Shown here: positions 26,404-34,289 of the stretch, one piece after another
Numbering within the stretch: the first letter of the stretch is position 1
How the letters are laid out: every line of letters starts with the position of its first letter
Assembly (NCBI GenBank): GCA_021300355.1
Contig: JAJTEF010000021.1
Coordinates: forward strand, 1,826-61,818
Length of the DNA: 59,993 nucleotides
Reading direction: 5' to 3'
Origin: Sphingomonadaceae bacterium
GTDB taxonomy: Bacteria; Pseudomonadota; Alphaproteobacteria; Sphingomonadales; Sphingomonadaceae
Notes under the pieces: model-generated
Database searches by the model: none
What the model saw: only the letters and a program-made list of their open reading frames with translations
What the model was told of the DNA's origin: nothing
Made by a program: the position numbers and the translations under genes

Positions 26404-27975
26404 TCAGTATGTTGGCAGTGAGGTGCAGAGACCGGTTACGCTGGTGCCCAGATTGGCCGTCGAGCTGTTGCAGGTCCAGCCTGCGTACCAAGTGTCGTTG
26501 GCGTCACGGACAGCACCGATATAGGTTGTTGCATCAAAGTAAGATGCGATGCTGCTGGCGTTGAACGCTGTAACTGCGTTTTCGGTGGCACCATTGATGA
26601 ACAATGACGTCAAGCTTGGTGTGAACGCGCTGTTATTGTTGGTCGCTCCCGAACCGAACACCGCGCTTACTTGCGCCTCTGTTACACCGTTCGAACCAAC
26701 AAACGCTGGCGATCCACACTGCATAACAACCGAACGGAATACTGGCGCACCAGCTTCGTCAATGCTTGCATCTGCTGTTGCCGATACGGTTTGTGCACGG
26801 CTGATCCGCAGGCATGATGTCGATGGGCTGACAACCACACCGTTAAACATGCTGTAGTCGGTACCACCACGCAGCAACATTGCCGACAGGTTACTAGTAT
26901 TGTTGCGCTGAATGAAGGTGAAGTTCGACAGACGTGTGTTCTGGCGCGGCGTATTGCCGTCCGTAGCGTTATCCGAGTCAGCTTCGATCATCGAGTCACC
27001 CGCATTTGGACGCTGCACTGCCAATACATATTGGAAGTTCGCTTTAACACCGGTATCCGTATCCAAGTTATCGTCATCCGCACCAATCGACACGAAATAC
27101 TTCATGTTGACGTTACCGCCGAAGAATTCTGCGCCATCGTCAGAGCTGTTGAACGACTGGATGTTGTTCAGAATAGTACCGGTGCCGGTGCCGCCCGTGG
27201 TCAGCGATTGCAGTTCGGAGTTACCCGAGAGAACAAAGCCCGAGTAGCGGATTTGGACAAAGCTCAAACGGCCGCTGTTATCGGCGGTGTTCGCGCCACC
27301 ATAAAGTGCCGGGTCAACTGCGCCTTCAACCTGACGCTCGCAAGCAACAGTGCCTGGAGTTGCAGCAGGTGCTGCGCAATCAGTGATGGGTGCGCGACCG
27401 TTAAGAACGATACCGCCCCACTGACCAATCGAGCTGTCGTTGTTGAGACCGAGGACGTTGTCACGGCTGGTGAAGATGATTGGGAGGGCAGCCGTACCAA
27501 CAGCGTTGATGCGGTTACCGCGGTTAACGTTCAACCATGACACGCCGGTTCCACCAAAGACGATAACGCCTGGTTCGATGTTCAGCGTGACGACATTGTT
27601 AGTCGATGAAGGACCTTGGTCCGTACCAACGTCAACACGGCCACCAAGACGATACAGAACGCCCGCAATCTTTGGCAATGTGCTGGTGGTGTTGACGCGC
27701 GCTGGCAATGTGCAGACGCGATATGTGCCGGTTGGACCAGTGATCGTACCACTGTCGGTCAAGCCTTGCGCATCAGCGATGGTTGGGCAGCCGCCAGCAG
27801 GTGTAACTGTCGCAGGTGGCGGTGGTGGCGGTGGTGGCGGCGGAGGTGCAGCCGGATTGTTGATGGTGATGTTACCACCAGTGCCTGGTGACGCGATATC
27901 ATCTGCGCCACAGCCGGTGACGAGGGCAGCAGCTGCCGTCGCATACACGATCCCACGCAATTTTGGGTTTAACAT
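26404..27975 (-). CDS. ElpS-like extracellular lipoprotein, predicted type II secretion substrate
   Basis: ATG at 27973-27975 gives 523 residues starting with a lipoprotein signal ending LVTGC (lipid-modified Cys22). Next come a flexible segment and eleven consecutive prolines (about 44-54). The large remainder is a Gly/Asn/Thr-rich predicted beta-helix (IGQWGGIVLNGRAPI, DDGAEFFGGNVNMKYF, several Cys). The family and its position beside a TonB receptor and the gsp operon match, as I recall it, Caulobacter ElpS, a T2SS-exported lipoprotein induced by phosphate starvation that stimulates alkaline phosphatase activity. Pho half-sites lie 155-195 bp upstream. A longer start at 28023 lacks a signal sequence at its N-terminus. 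Confidence 0.75.
   Translation of the reverse strand: MLNPKLRGIVYATAAAALVTGCGADDIASPGTGGNITINNPAAPPPPPPPPPPPATVTPAGGCPTIADAQGLTDSGTITGPTGTYRVCTLPARVNTTSTLPKIAGVLYRLGGRVDVGTDQGPSSTNNVVTLNIEPGVIVFGGTGVSWLNVNRGNRINAVGTAALPIIFTSRDNVLGLNNDSSIGQWGGIVLNGRAPITDCAAPAATPGTVACERQVEGAVDPALYGGANTADNSGRLSFVQIRYSGFVLSGNSELQSLTTGGTGTGTILNNIQSFNSSDDGAEFFGGNVNMKYFVSIGADDDNLDTDTGVKANFQYVLAVQRPNAGDSMIEADSDNATDGNTPRQNTRLSNFTFIQRNNTSNLSAMLLRGGTDYSMFNGVVVSPSTSCLRISRAQTVSATADASIDEAGAPVFRSVVMQCGSPAFVGSNGVTEAQVSAVFGSGATNNNSAFTPSLTSLFINGATENAVTAFNASSIASYFDATTYIGAVRDANDTWYAGWTCNSSTANLGTSVTGLCTSLPTY
27815..27847 (-). repeat. Polyproline-encoding GGT/GGC tract in the lipoprotein gene
   Basis: On the plus strand this is an imperfect GGTGGC repeat, which encodes eleven consecutive prolines on the minus strand, just after the lipobox. 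It is a likely spacer between membrane anchor and folded domain and a potential slippage site. Confidence 0.8.
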
Positions 27976-28130
27976 TCTAAATCTCCGCAACAAATAAGAC
28001 GTGCCCGATATGGGCAAATGCAACGGACCAGAATCGAATCATCATAAGGCCCCACCCGTTGACCATGCGGCGAATAGGGGCAAGCTGTGACATGGCTGTG
28101 CTTATCACATTGCATTTAGAAGAATGTTTT

Positions 28131-28170
28131 GCGTCAGATATGTGACAGCGGCAGAACAGGCGGGTCACAG
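28131..28170 (-). promoter_or_regulatory. Pho-box array upstream of the ElpS-like lipoprotein
   Basis: On the minus strand four half-sites sit at exact 11-bp intervals: CTGTGAC (28164-28170), CTGTTCT (28153-28159), CTGTCAC (28142-28148), CTGACGC (28131-28137). The central pair is the best match to the PhoB consensus. A separate plus-strand look-alike, CTGTGAC-ATGG-CTGTGCT, lies at 28085-28102. The leader to the lipoprotein ATG would be over 100 nt. Confidence 0.65.
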
Positions 28171-28186
28171 CAAAATTATGCGCTAG

Positions 28187-28220
28187 AAAAAACGAAAGGC
28201 GAGCCGTTAGGCCCGCCTTT
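28187..28220 (-). terminator. Terminator after the small TPR protein gene
   Basis: AAAGGCG-A-GCC (28195-28205) pairs with GGC-C-CGCCTTT (28210-28220) around GTTA with one mismatch. Six T follow on the minus strand after CG (complement of 28187-28192). It separates this gene from the Pho-box array and the lipoprotein gene. Confidence 0.8.
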
Positions 28221-28262
28221 TATAAAGCGTTAGACGTGAGATGTTAGCTCAGTACATTTGGA

Positions 28263-28643
28263 TCAGCGTGTCGCAATACGCATCTGCAAACCGGCATAGG
28301 CCTTACGCGCAGCGTCTTTTGAATTCATCACACGACCGTCGGCGAGCACCAGATCGACGGTATCACGGCTCTGCATCGCAGCGGCGAACATATTCGAAGC
28401 CTCTTCCATACGGCCCATACGCGCATAGGCACGGCCAAGGTTGAGCAGCTTCGCAGGATCATGCCGGCTCACTTGCGCGCTTGTCAGTATTTGAGAAACT
28501 GCCCGTTCATTGTCGCCCTTTACGAGAGCCTCATAGCCAATGGACCCCTTTGGGTATGCTGTTTCAATATTCATGGTCGGTTGGGCGTGAGCTGCAGCGC
28601 CCATCAAGCCACTTACCAAGGCGCCTGTTAGTAGCAGTTTCAT
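28263..28643 (-). CDS. Small exported TPR-repeat protein
   Basis: 126 residues: a signal peptide to AAAHA (about residue 20), then about two TPR-like helix pairs (GYEALVKGDNERAVSQI and LLNLGRAYARMGRMEEASNMFAAAM). Function is unknown; periplasmic protein-protein interaction is the usual role of such repeats. A good AAGGAGAAAA ribosome-binding site precedes the ATG. It lies upstream of the lipoprotein on the same strand but has its own terminator, so co-regulation is not shown. Confidence 0.75.
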   Translation of the reverse strand: MKLLLTGALVSGLMGAAAHAQPTMNIETAYPKGSIGYEALVKGDNERAVSQILTSAQVSRHDPAKLLNLGRAYARMGRMEEASNMFAAAMQSRDTVDLVLADGRVMNSKDAARKAYAGLQMRIATR

Positions 28644-28864
28644 CGGTTTTCTCCTTATCCCTGATGCGAATATTACACTTATATGACATCACTGCAATAT
28701 ATTTGTAATATAATTGTCATTTTTTCCATGGGACGAAAACTGCGCTTCAAATTCGGTAATATTTCAGACACATAACTTCTATCAAAGTCGCTCAAGAACC
28801 GCATCAAAGTGCCACCACCCTTCCCTAGTTGGGCGCTACAAACCTATGCAGGGAAGGTACCAAA
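28644..28864. other. A/T-rich divergent intergenic region
   Basis: This spacer lies between the TPR gene and a possible small plus-strand gene at 28865. It is distinctly A/T-rich around 28665-28730, with palindromic TA-rich stretches that could hold the TPR gene promoter. I see no clean Pho box here. Confidence 0.4.
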
Positions 28865-29046
28865 ATGCGTAAAATTACTATGATGCTTTTAGCCGGAGTC
28901 GCTTTCGGATCTGTGCCAGTTCGCGTCTAGCAGCAAAGGCATGCACGGATATTCCCCATAGTCCAATGATGCGCTCCATCGCACCAACGCTTGCAAAAGC
29001 CATGGGTGCGCTTCTACCTGACGCAGAGATGCCTGCGGTCCGATAA
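28865..29046 (+). pseudogene. Possible small exported protein, frameshifted
   Basis: ATG 28865 follows a GGGAAGG site and starts a convincing signal peptide (MRKITMMLLAGVAFGS), but the frame stops at a TAG near 28928. In the frame reached by restoring one base near 28912 the sequence continues through SSRLAAKACTDIPHS and KAMGALLPDAEMPAV to a TAA at 29044-29046, giving about 60 residues. I recognise no family. The split matches the single-base losses seen elsewhere in the window. It could also be a decayed gene or coincidence. Confidence 0.4.
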
Positions 29047-29077
29047 TGACAATTGGCAATTCTTAATGGCAAAAAAA

Positions 29078-29095
29078 CTGTCATTGATCTGCCAC
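29078..29095 (+). promoter_or_regulatory. Pho box upstream of plcP-agt
   Basis: CTGTCAT (29078-29084), four bases, CTGCCAC (29089-29095). The first half-site is a perfect match to the PhoB consensus and the second has two mismatches. It ends 55 bp before the preferred start codon at 29151, which leaves room for a -10 and a leader. Confidence 0.75.
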
Positions 29096-29150
29096 GCACA
29101 TGACTCATCCGTCGTTTAGGGCTTCATTAAGACAACGGGGGATGGGCAAT

Positions 29151-30029
29151 ATGACAACCACTGAATTAAGCGACAGCCTGCTTTTTAAAAGCGATGGAAA
29201 AGGTCCAAAACTGCCGGCATGGTTCGATAAGCCCGAACCCAAAAGCTACCAACCAAAGATGCGGTTTCGCACGGTGTGGATTTCTGATGTGCATTTGGGG
29301 ACAGCAGGGTGCCAGGCGGGACTGCTGAGCGATTTTCTGCATTCCATCGAATGTGAGACGCTTTATCTGGTCGGCGACATTGTCGATGGCTGGCGGTTAC
29401 GCAAGGGTTGGTATTGGCCCGACCAGCACAATGAAGTCATTCGACGGGTTTTGAAAATGGCGCATCGCGGGACCCGCGTCGTCTATATTCCCGGCAACCA
29501 TGACGAAATGTTCCGCGATTATGCGGGCCTTAGCTTTGGCGGCGTTGAGGTTCAGTTGGAGGCGATCCACCAGACCGCCGACGGCCGCGCATTACTCGTT
29601 ACGCACGGCGATGCCTTTGACGGCATCGTGCTATATGCCCGCTGGCTCGCTTTTTTGGGTGACCAAGCGTATACGCTGCTGTTGAAAGCCAACGTCGTTC
29701 TCAACGCGGTGCGCCGCAGGTTGAACATGCCGTATTGGTCGCTTTCATCCTATCTTAAAATGCGCGTCAAAAACGCAGTGCAGTTTATCGGGCAATATGA
29801 AGAAGTGGTCGCGCGCGAGGCCGCGCTTCGCGGTGTTCAAGGCGTTGTGTGCGGTCACATCCATTCTGCCGAAATCCGGCAGTTTGGATCTATTACCTAT
29901 TATAATGACGGCGACTGGGTCGAAAGCTGCACCGCGTTGACCGAGGCGAAGGACGGATCCATGGCGATTATCGATTGGGCTGCGCATGTCCGTAAAGCTG
30001 CTGAAAAGCGGGCTTCGATCGCGGCGTGA
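29151..30029 (+). CDS. plcP: Calcineurin-like metallophosphoesterase, PlcP-type phospholipase C candidate
   Basis: Start ATG 29151 is preceded by a GGGGG site; upstream ATGs at 29142 and 29100 are poorer and 29100 is too close to the Pho box. The 292-residue protein has the metallophosphoesterase motifs SDVHLG, GDIVDGW, PGNHDE, THGDAFD and GHIH, as in LpxH/COG2908 proteins. In alphaproteobacteria such a gene paired with a glycosyltransferase is PlcP, which removes phospholipid headgroups during phosphate starvation. Context and the Pho box favour this over lipid A synthesis (LpxH), which would be unregulated by phosphate. Confidence 0.82.
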   Translation: MTTTELSDSLLFKSDGKGPKLPAWFDKPEPKSYQPKMRFRTVWISDVHLGTAGCQAGLLSDFLHSIECETLYLVGDIVDGWRLRKGWYWPDQHNEVIRRVLKMAHRGTRVVYIPGNHDEMFRDYAGLSFGGVEVQLEAIHQTADGRALLVTHGDAFDGIVLYARWLAFLGDQAYTLLLKANVVLNAVRRRLNMPYWSLSSYLKMRVKNAVQFIGQYEEVVAREAALRGVQGVVCGHIHSAEIRQFGSITYYNDGDWVESCTALTEAKDGSMAIIDWAAHVRKAAEKRASIAA

Positions 30030-31075
30030 GGATCGCCATCGCAACGGACGCTTGGCTGCCGCAAGTCAATGGCGTTGTCCGGACGATGACCGAAACGGTC
30101 AACCGGCTGAAATCGCGCGGACATACCGTCGAAGTGATCGCGCCGGACAGGTTCACCACCATTCCCTGCCCCGGCTATGCGGAAATCCGCCTTGCGCTGG
30201 CACCCCGCTTTGGCGTGCGCAAGGCTTTACACGCCATGGCTCCGGACATTGTCCATATCGCGACCGAAGGCCCAATTGGTTGGAGCGCACGGGCATGGTG
30301 CCTTGCGCATGATGTGCCCTTTACCTCGGCATTTCATACCCGCTTTCCGGATTATCTTGCCGTGCGAACGGGGCTATCCGCTGAGTGGTTTTGGCCAATC
30401 ATGCGGATGTTCCATAAGCCATCTCGTGCCGTCCTGACCGCGACAAAGGGTTTGATGGATGAGCTTTCAGTGCGGGGCATCCCCAATACGCGCCTGTGGT
30501 CACGCGGCATCGACCATGGCCTTTTTCATGGAGATCAGCCAGACCATCCCCGGTTGGCAAACCTACCCAAACCCATCATGATTTCCGTGGGCCGTGTTTC
30601 CGTGGAGAAAAATCTGGAAGCCTTTCTATCTGCGGACGTCGCAGGCAGTAAGGTCGTGATCGGCGACGGCCCTGCTTTGTCTGAATTAAGAATAAAATAT
30701 CCCAATGCCATTTTCCTGAGAACGCTCAAGGGAACTGAACTGGCAAGCGCCTATGCCACCGCAGACGTTTTTGTATTTCCCAGTCGAACCGATACATTTG
30801 GGTTGGTGATGATCGAAGCGTTGGCATCTGGACTTCCGGTCGCTGCATTTCCCGTCGCTGGTCCTTTGGATATTATCGGTCCGGATGGCCGCGGTCCCTG
30901 GTCCGAATTGCCACGACCGATCGGATCTTTAAGCGACGACCTGTCCTCTGCCATTCGGAACGCGCTTAGTGTGCGCAAAGCCGACGCTGCAGCATATGCG
31001 CAGAGTTTCGATTGGGATCGATGCACCGACCAGTTCATTGGCGCATTGGGTGAAGTCACTAATCAAAATGCCTGA
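30026..31075 (+). CDS. Glycosyltransferase family 4, Agt-type diacylglycerol glucosyltransferase candidate
   Basis: 349 residues from a GTG that overlaps the plcP stop (GTGA), so translation is coupled. It has a GT-B fold with an N-terminal TDAWLPQVNGVVRT acceptor loop and a C-terminal donor site VFVFPSRTDTFGLVMIEALASGLPVAA, including the retaining-GT E-x7-E-like pattern. Next to PlcP, the known role of such enzymes is to glycosylate diacylglycerol into glucosyl or glucuronosyl lipids that replace phospholipids. The sugar cannot be read from the sequence. Confidence 0.82.
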   Translation: MRIAIATDAWLPQVNGVVRTMTETVNRLKSRGHTVEVIAPDRFTTIPCPGYAEIRLALAPRFGVRKALHAMAPDIVHIATEGPIGWSARAWCLAHDVPFTSAFHTRFPDYLAVRTGLSAEWFWPIMRMFHKPSRAVLTATKGLMDELSVRGIPNTRLWSRGIDHGLFHGDQPDHPRLANLPKPIMISVGRVSVEKNLEAFLSADVAGSKVVIGDGPALSELRIKYPNAIFLRTLKGTELASAYATADVFVFPSRTDTFGLVMIEALASGLPVAAFPVAGPLDIIGPDGRGPWSELPRPIGSLSDDLSSAIRNALSVRKADAAAYAQSFDWDRCTDQFIGALGEVTNQNA

Positions 31076-31081
31076 CATATA

Positions 31082-31108
31082 ATCCCTTATATGGAGGGAT
31101 CTGCTTTT
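31082..31108 (+). terminator. Weak terminator after the glycosyltransferase
   Basis: ATCCCT and AGGGAT arms (31082-31100) enclose a short A/T loop and are followed by CTGC and five T (31104-31108). The stem is only 6 bp, so it is likely but weak. Confidence 0.5.
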
Positions 31109-31267
31109 TCTCATGAAATACCCAGCAATGACGTCCAAAGAACACGCCTAGCCGCACCAAAGCGTTAACGGCACGTGGGCTATCGATTATTAGCTGCGCA
31201 ATAAGGTACAAACGGCCGCCGCTCGCGACAACCGTTCGCACTGTGTATATTGATCGGCTCTTAGAGC

Positions 31268-33268
31268 TTACGCCTTGGCCTTCAGGCTTTCTGCTACCGC
31301 AACGCCGTGCCGCTCAATTGCTTTGACGATCTTGCCAGCACCTTCAAGGTCGCCCCAGAACATGGGGCCGCCGCGGTAAATGGGCCAGCCATAGCCATAG
31401 ATCCAGACCACATCGATATCGGATGGACGCTGGGCTTTGCCTTCCTGAAGTATTTTGTAGCCCTCATTGACCATCGGATAGAGTGTCCGCTCGACAATCT
31501 CCTGATCGCTGATCTCGCGTTTCGGCAAGTTAGATGTCGACCGGAACTCTTCAATGATAGCGAGCGCCTCAGCGCTTGGCGTGCCGACGCGCTTTTCATC
31601 ATAATCGTAAAAGCCCTTGCCGTTTTTCTGACCAAAACGTCCCGCCGCACACAAGGCGTCACGGATCGTGTCAATGCGGCTTGGGTCGCGGTGCCAGCCA
31701 ATATCGAGGCCAGCGAGATCGCTCATCTGGAATGGCCCCATCGGCATGCCAAAATCGGTATGGACCTTGTCGATCTGCGCCGGTGTTGCGCCTTCCAATA
31801 ATAATTGCATCGCTGGCTGTTGGCGCGTTGACAGCATCCGGTTGCCAATAAAGCCATGGCAAACACCTGCGACCACCGCCACTTTGCCAATTTTCTTGCC
31901 GATGGCCATCGCGGTTGCGAGCACGTCATCCGCAGTCTTTGCGCCGCGGACGACCTCCAACAATTTCATCACATTGGCGGGCGAGAAGAAGTGCATTCCA
32001 ACCACGTCTTGAGGACGCGAGGTGCTATCCGCGATTTCATCGACATCGAGATAGGATGTGTTCGAGGCCAAAATTGCACCCGGCTTACAAATGGCATCAA
32101 GCTTGCCAAACACCTCTTTCTTGACGTCCATGCTTTCATACACAGCTTCGATCACAAGGTCGCAATCTGCGAGGTCCTCAAGCGCGAGTGACGGCGTCAA
32201 CAGACCCATCATGCCCTCAACCTGTTCAGTCGTGAAGCGGCCCTTGGCGGCACTATTTTCGTAATTCTTGCGGATAACGCCGACACCGCGATCCAGATTT
32301 TCCTTAACCATTTCGACGATGGTCACGGGGATTCCCTTGGATAGGAAATTCATCGATATGCCGCCACCCATGGTGCCTGCGCCAATGACGCCGACTTTCT
32401 TAATGTGGCGCAGGGCCAAATCCTTGGGCAGCCCGTCAATTTTCGCAGCCTGTCGTTCGGCAAAGAACATGTGGCGCTGAGCAGCCGATTGGGAACCGCC
32501 CATCAGCTTGAGAAATTCAGTACGTTCGAATTTCATGCCTTCATCAAATGGCAGGCGTGTCGCGGCCTCAACGCACGCCAAATTGGCGTAAGGCGCATCA
32601 AAGCCCCGCCACTTTTTCGCATTGGCAGCCTTCAACTGTTCAATGACGCCGACATCGCCAGCAAGGGGCCGATCGCGGGTTGGCCGAGGACCGGCAGAAA
32701 TCAATTCACGTGCATAAGCGATGGCATCTTCCGCCAGGCTATCTTCACCGGCAAGCCTGTCGACTAAGCCAATTGCGGCGGCCTTAGCGGCGGGCAAATG
32801 CTCCCCAAGTGCGCACATCGTTGCGGCAGCCTCAATCCCCACGACACGAGGAAGCCGTTGCGTGCCACCCGCACCCGGCAGCAGGCCAAGCTTGACCTCT
32901 GGAACACCAAGTCGCGCGGATGGCACCGCGATACGGTAATGGCAGACAAGCGCGGTTTCCAATCCCCCGCCAAGCGCCGTCCCATGGATGGCAGCGACGA
33001 CAGGCTTATGTGCCGCTTCAATCATGTTGAGCACCGCGTTGAAATCGGGTCCTTGCGGCGCCTTTCCAAATTCCGTGATGTCGGCGCCTGCAATGAAGGT
33101 TGATCCCGCGCAACGCAGCACAATCGCTTTGACCGAGTCGTCGGCAAGCGCCTGTTCAAAACCGTCTTTCAGCCCCTGCCGGACATGCCATGACAGCGCA
33201 TTAACGGGCGGGTTATCGACAAGAACAACAAGGATATCATCGATTTTCTGCGTGGTGACTGACTGCAC
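31268..33268 (-). CDS. Bifunctional enoyl-CoA hydratase / 3-hydroxyacyl-CoA dehydrogenase (FadJ/FadB alpha type)
   Basis: I place the start at GTG 33266-33268 because GAGGAG lies six bases upstream; an ATG at 33298 would add ten residues. The 666-residue protein has an N-terminal crotonase domain ([38 protein letters not shown]), a Rossmann domain ([16 protein letters not shown]) and two C-terminal 3HCDH domains (FIGNRML). It carries out two beta-oxidation steps. It is downstream of mmsA-mmsB, so it may also serve branched-chain amino-acid breakdown. Confidence 0.92.
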   Translation of the reverse strand: MQSVTTQKIDDILVVLVDNPPVNALSWHVRQGLKDGFEQALADDSVKAIVLRCAGSTFIAGADITEFGKAPQGPDFNAVLNMIEAAHKPVVAAIHGTALGGGLETALVCHYRIAVPSARLGVPEVKLGLLPGAGGTQRLPRVVGIEAAATMCALGEHLPAAKAAAIGLVDRLAGEDSLAEDAIAYARELISAGPRPTRDRPLAGDVGVIEQLKAANAKKWRGFDAPYANLACVEAATRLPFDEGMKFERTEFLKLMGGSQSAAQRHMFFAERQAAKIDGLPKDLALRHIKKVGVIGAGTMGGGISMNFLSKGIPVTIVEMVKENLDRGVGVIRKNYENSAAKGRFTTEQVEGMMGLLTPSLALEDLADCDLVIEAVYESMDVKKEVFGKLDAICKPGAILASNTSYLDVDEIADSTSRPQDVVGMHFFSPANVMKLLEVVRGAKTADDVLATAMAIGKKIGKVAVVAGVCHGFIGNRMLSTRQQPAMQLLLEGATPAQIDKVHTDFGMPMGPFQMSDLAGLDIGWHRDPSRIDTIRDALCAAGRFGQKNGKGFYDYDEKRVGTPSAEALAIIEEFRSTSNLPKREISDQEIVERTLYPMVNEGYKILQEGKAQRPSDIDVVWIYGYGWPIYRGGPMFWGDLEGAGKIVKAIERHGVAVAESLKAKA

Positions 33269-33408
33269 GGTAAACTCCTCAATATCAGCGCAGGCCATGT
33301 TTGATCTGCTCGCTGGGTAAAATTGAATGTCTCGGTGGTTCTAGAATGTTTTGGGTCGCGCTGGCAATCCCGCTGCGTCATCAAAGCGCAGCGCGCAGAT
33401 GTCTGGCG

Positions 33409-34284
33409 TTAGTTTTTCAGGCTTTGAATGATCGCCGAAAAATCCATGCCGCCTTTTCCAGCCGCATCAAATTGCGCATATAGTTCGGCCGCCCGCGCGC
33501 CCATGGGCACATCGGCGTCAACGGACTGCGCAGCTTCCATTGCCAGCTTAAGGTCCTTCAGCATCAGTGCGGTCGCAAATCCGCCCTGATAATCATTATC
33601 CGCAGGCGATGTCGGTCCGACGCCTGGAACGGGGCAATAGCTTGTCATCGACCAATTTTGGCCAGAGGCTTTCGACGAAATGTTGTAAAAGGTTTGAAGG
33701 TCGAGCCCAAGCTTTTCAGCCATGGCAAAAGTTTCGCAGGTCGCAATCATCGATGCACCCAGCAGCATGTTGTTGCATATCTTTGCCGCCTGACCCGCCC
33801 CTGATCCGCCAGCATGAATGACAGCCTTGCCCATCGCCGACAGGATCGGCTCTGCCCGCGCAAAGGCAGTATCGGTGCCACCCACCATGAAGGTCAACGT
33901 GCCCCCATTGGCCGCCGCAATGCCGCCCGACACCGGGGCATCGACCATGTCATAGCCAGCGGCGACAGCATACGCCGTCACCTTGCGCGCGGTATCAACA
34001 TCAATCGTCGAACAATCGAGCAATATCGCGCCTGTGGGGGCATGGCCCAATACATCATTTTCAAATACGCTATCGACGATACTGCCATTGGGCAGCATCG
34101 ATACGACAGCGTCAACGCCATCGACTGCGTCGCGCACGGACGTAAATGTAGCGCAGCCATTTTCCTGCGCGCGCGCCAATGGGTCAGCCGACAGATCAAA
34201 CGCATTTACCCTGTGCCCTGCCTTAACGAGGTTTGCGGCCATGCCGCCGCCCATGTTGCCCAGACCGATAAATGCGATTTTCAT
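33409..34284 (-). CDS. mmsB: 3-hydroxyisobutyrate dehydrogenase
   Basis: 291 residues. NAD-binding GLGNMGGGMAANL at the N-terminus, DAPVSGG substrate loop, GSGAGQAAKICNNM with the catalytic lysine, and the C-terminal KDLKLA helix all match the valine-pathway enzyme. It converts 3-hydroxyisobutyrate to methylmalonate semialdehyde, the substrate of the mmsA product encoded 5 bp upstream. Confidence 0.93.
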   Translation of the reverse strand: MKIAFIGLGNMGGGMAANLVKAGHRVNAFDLSADPLARAQENGCATFTSVRDAVDGVDAVVSMLPNGSIVDSVFENDVLGHAPTGAILLDCSTIDVDTARKVTAYAVAAGYDMVDAPVSGGIAAANGGTLTFMVGGTDTAFARAEPILSAMGKAVIHAGGSGAGQAAKICNNMLLGASMIATCETFAMAEKLGLDLQTFYNISSKASGQNWSMTSYCPVPGVGPTSPADNDYQGGFATALMLKDLKLAMEAAQSVDADVPMGARAAELYAQFDAAGKGGMDFSAIIQSLKN

Positions 34285-34289
34285 GTGAT

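Noticed and set aside
27815-27847. CRISPR or tandem-repeat locus
   Set aside because: The GGT/GGC repeat is simply the polyproline coding tract of the lipoprotein; I saw no CRISPR array anywhere in the window.
28085-28102. Plus-strand Pho box driving rightward transcription
   Set aside because: Each half-site matches only 5 of 7 positions, and the next rightward gene is far away, beyond the TPR gene on the opposite strand.
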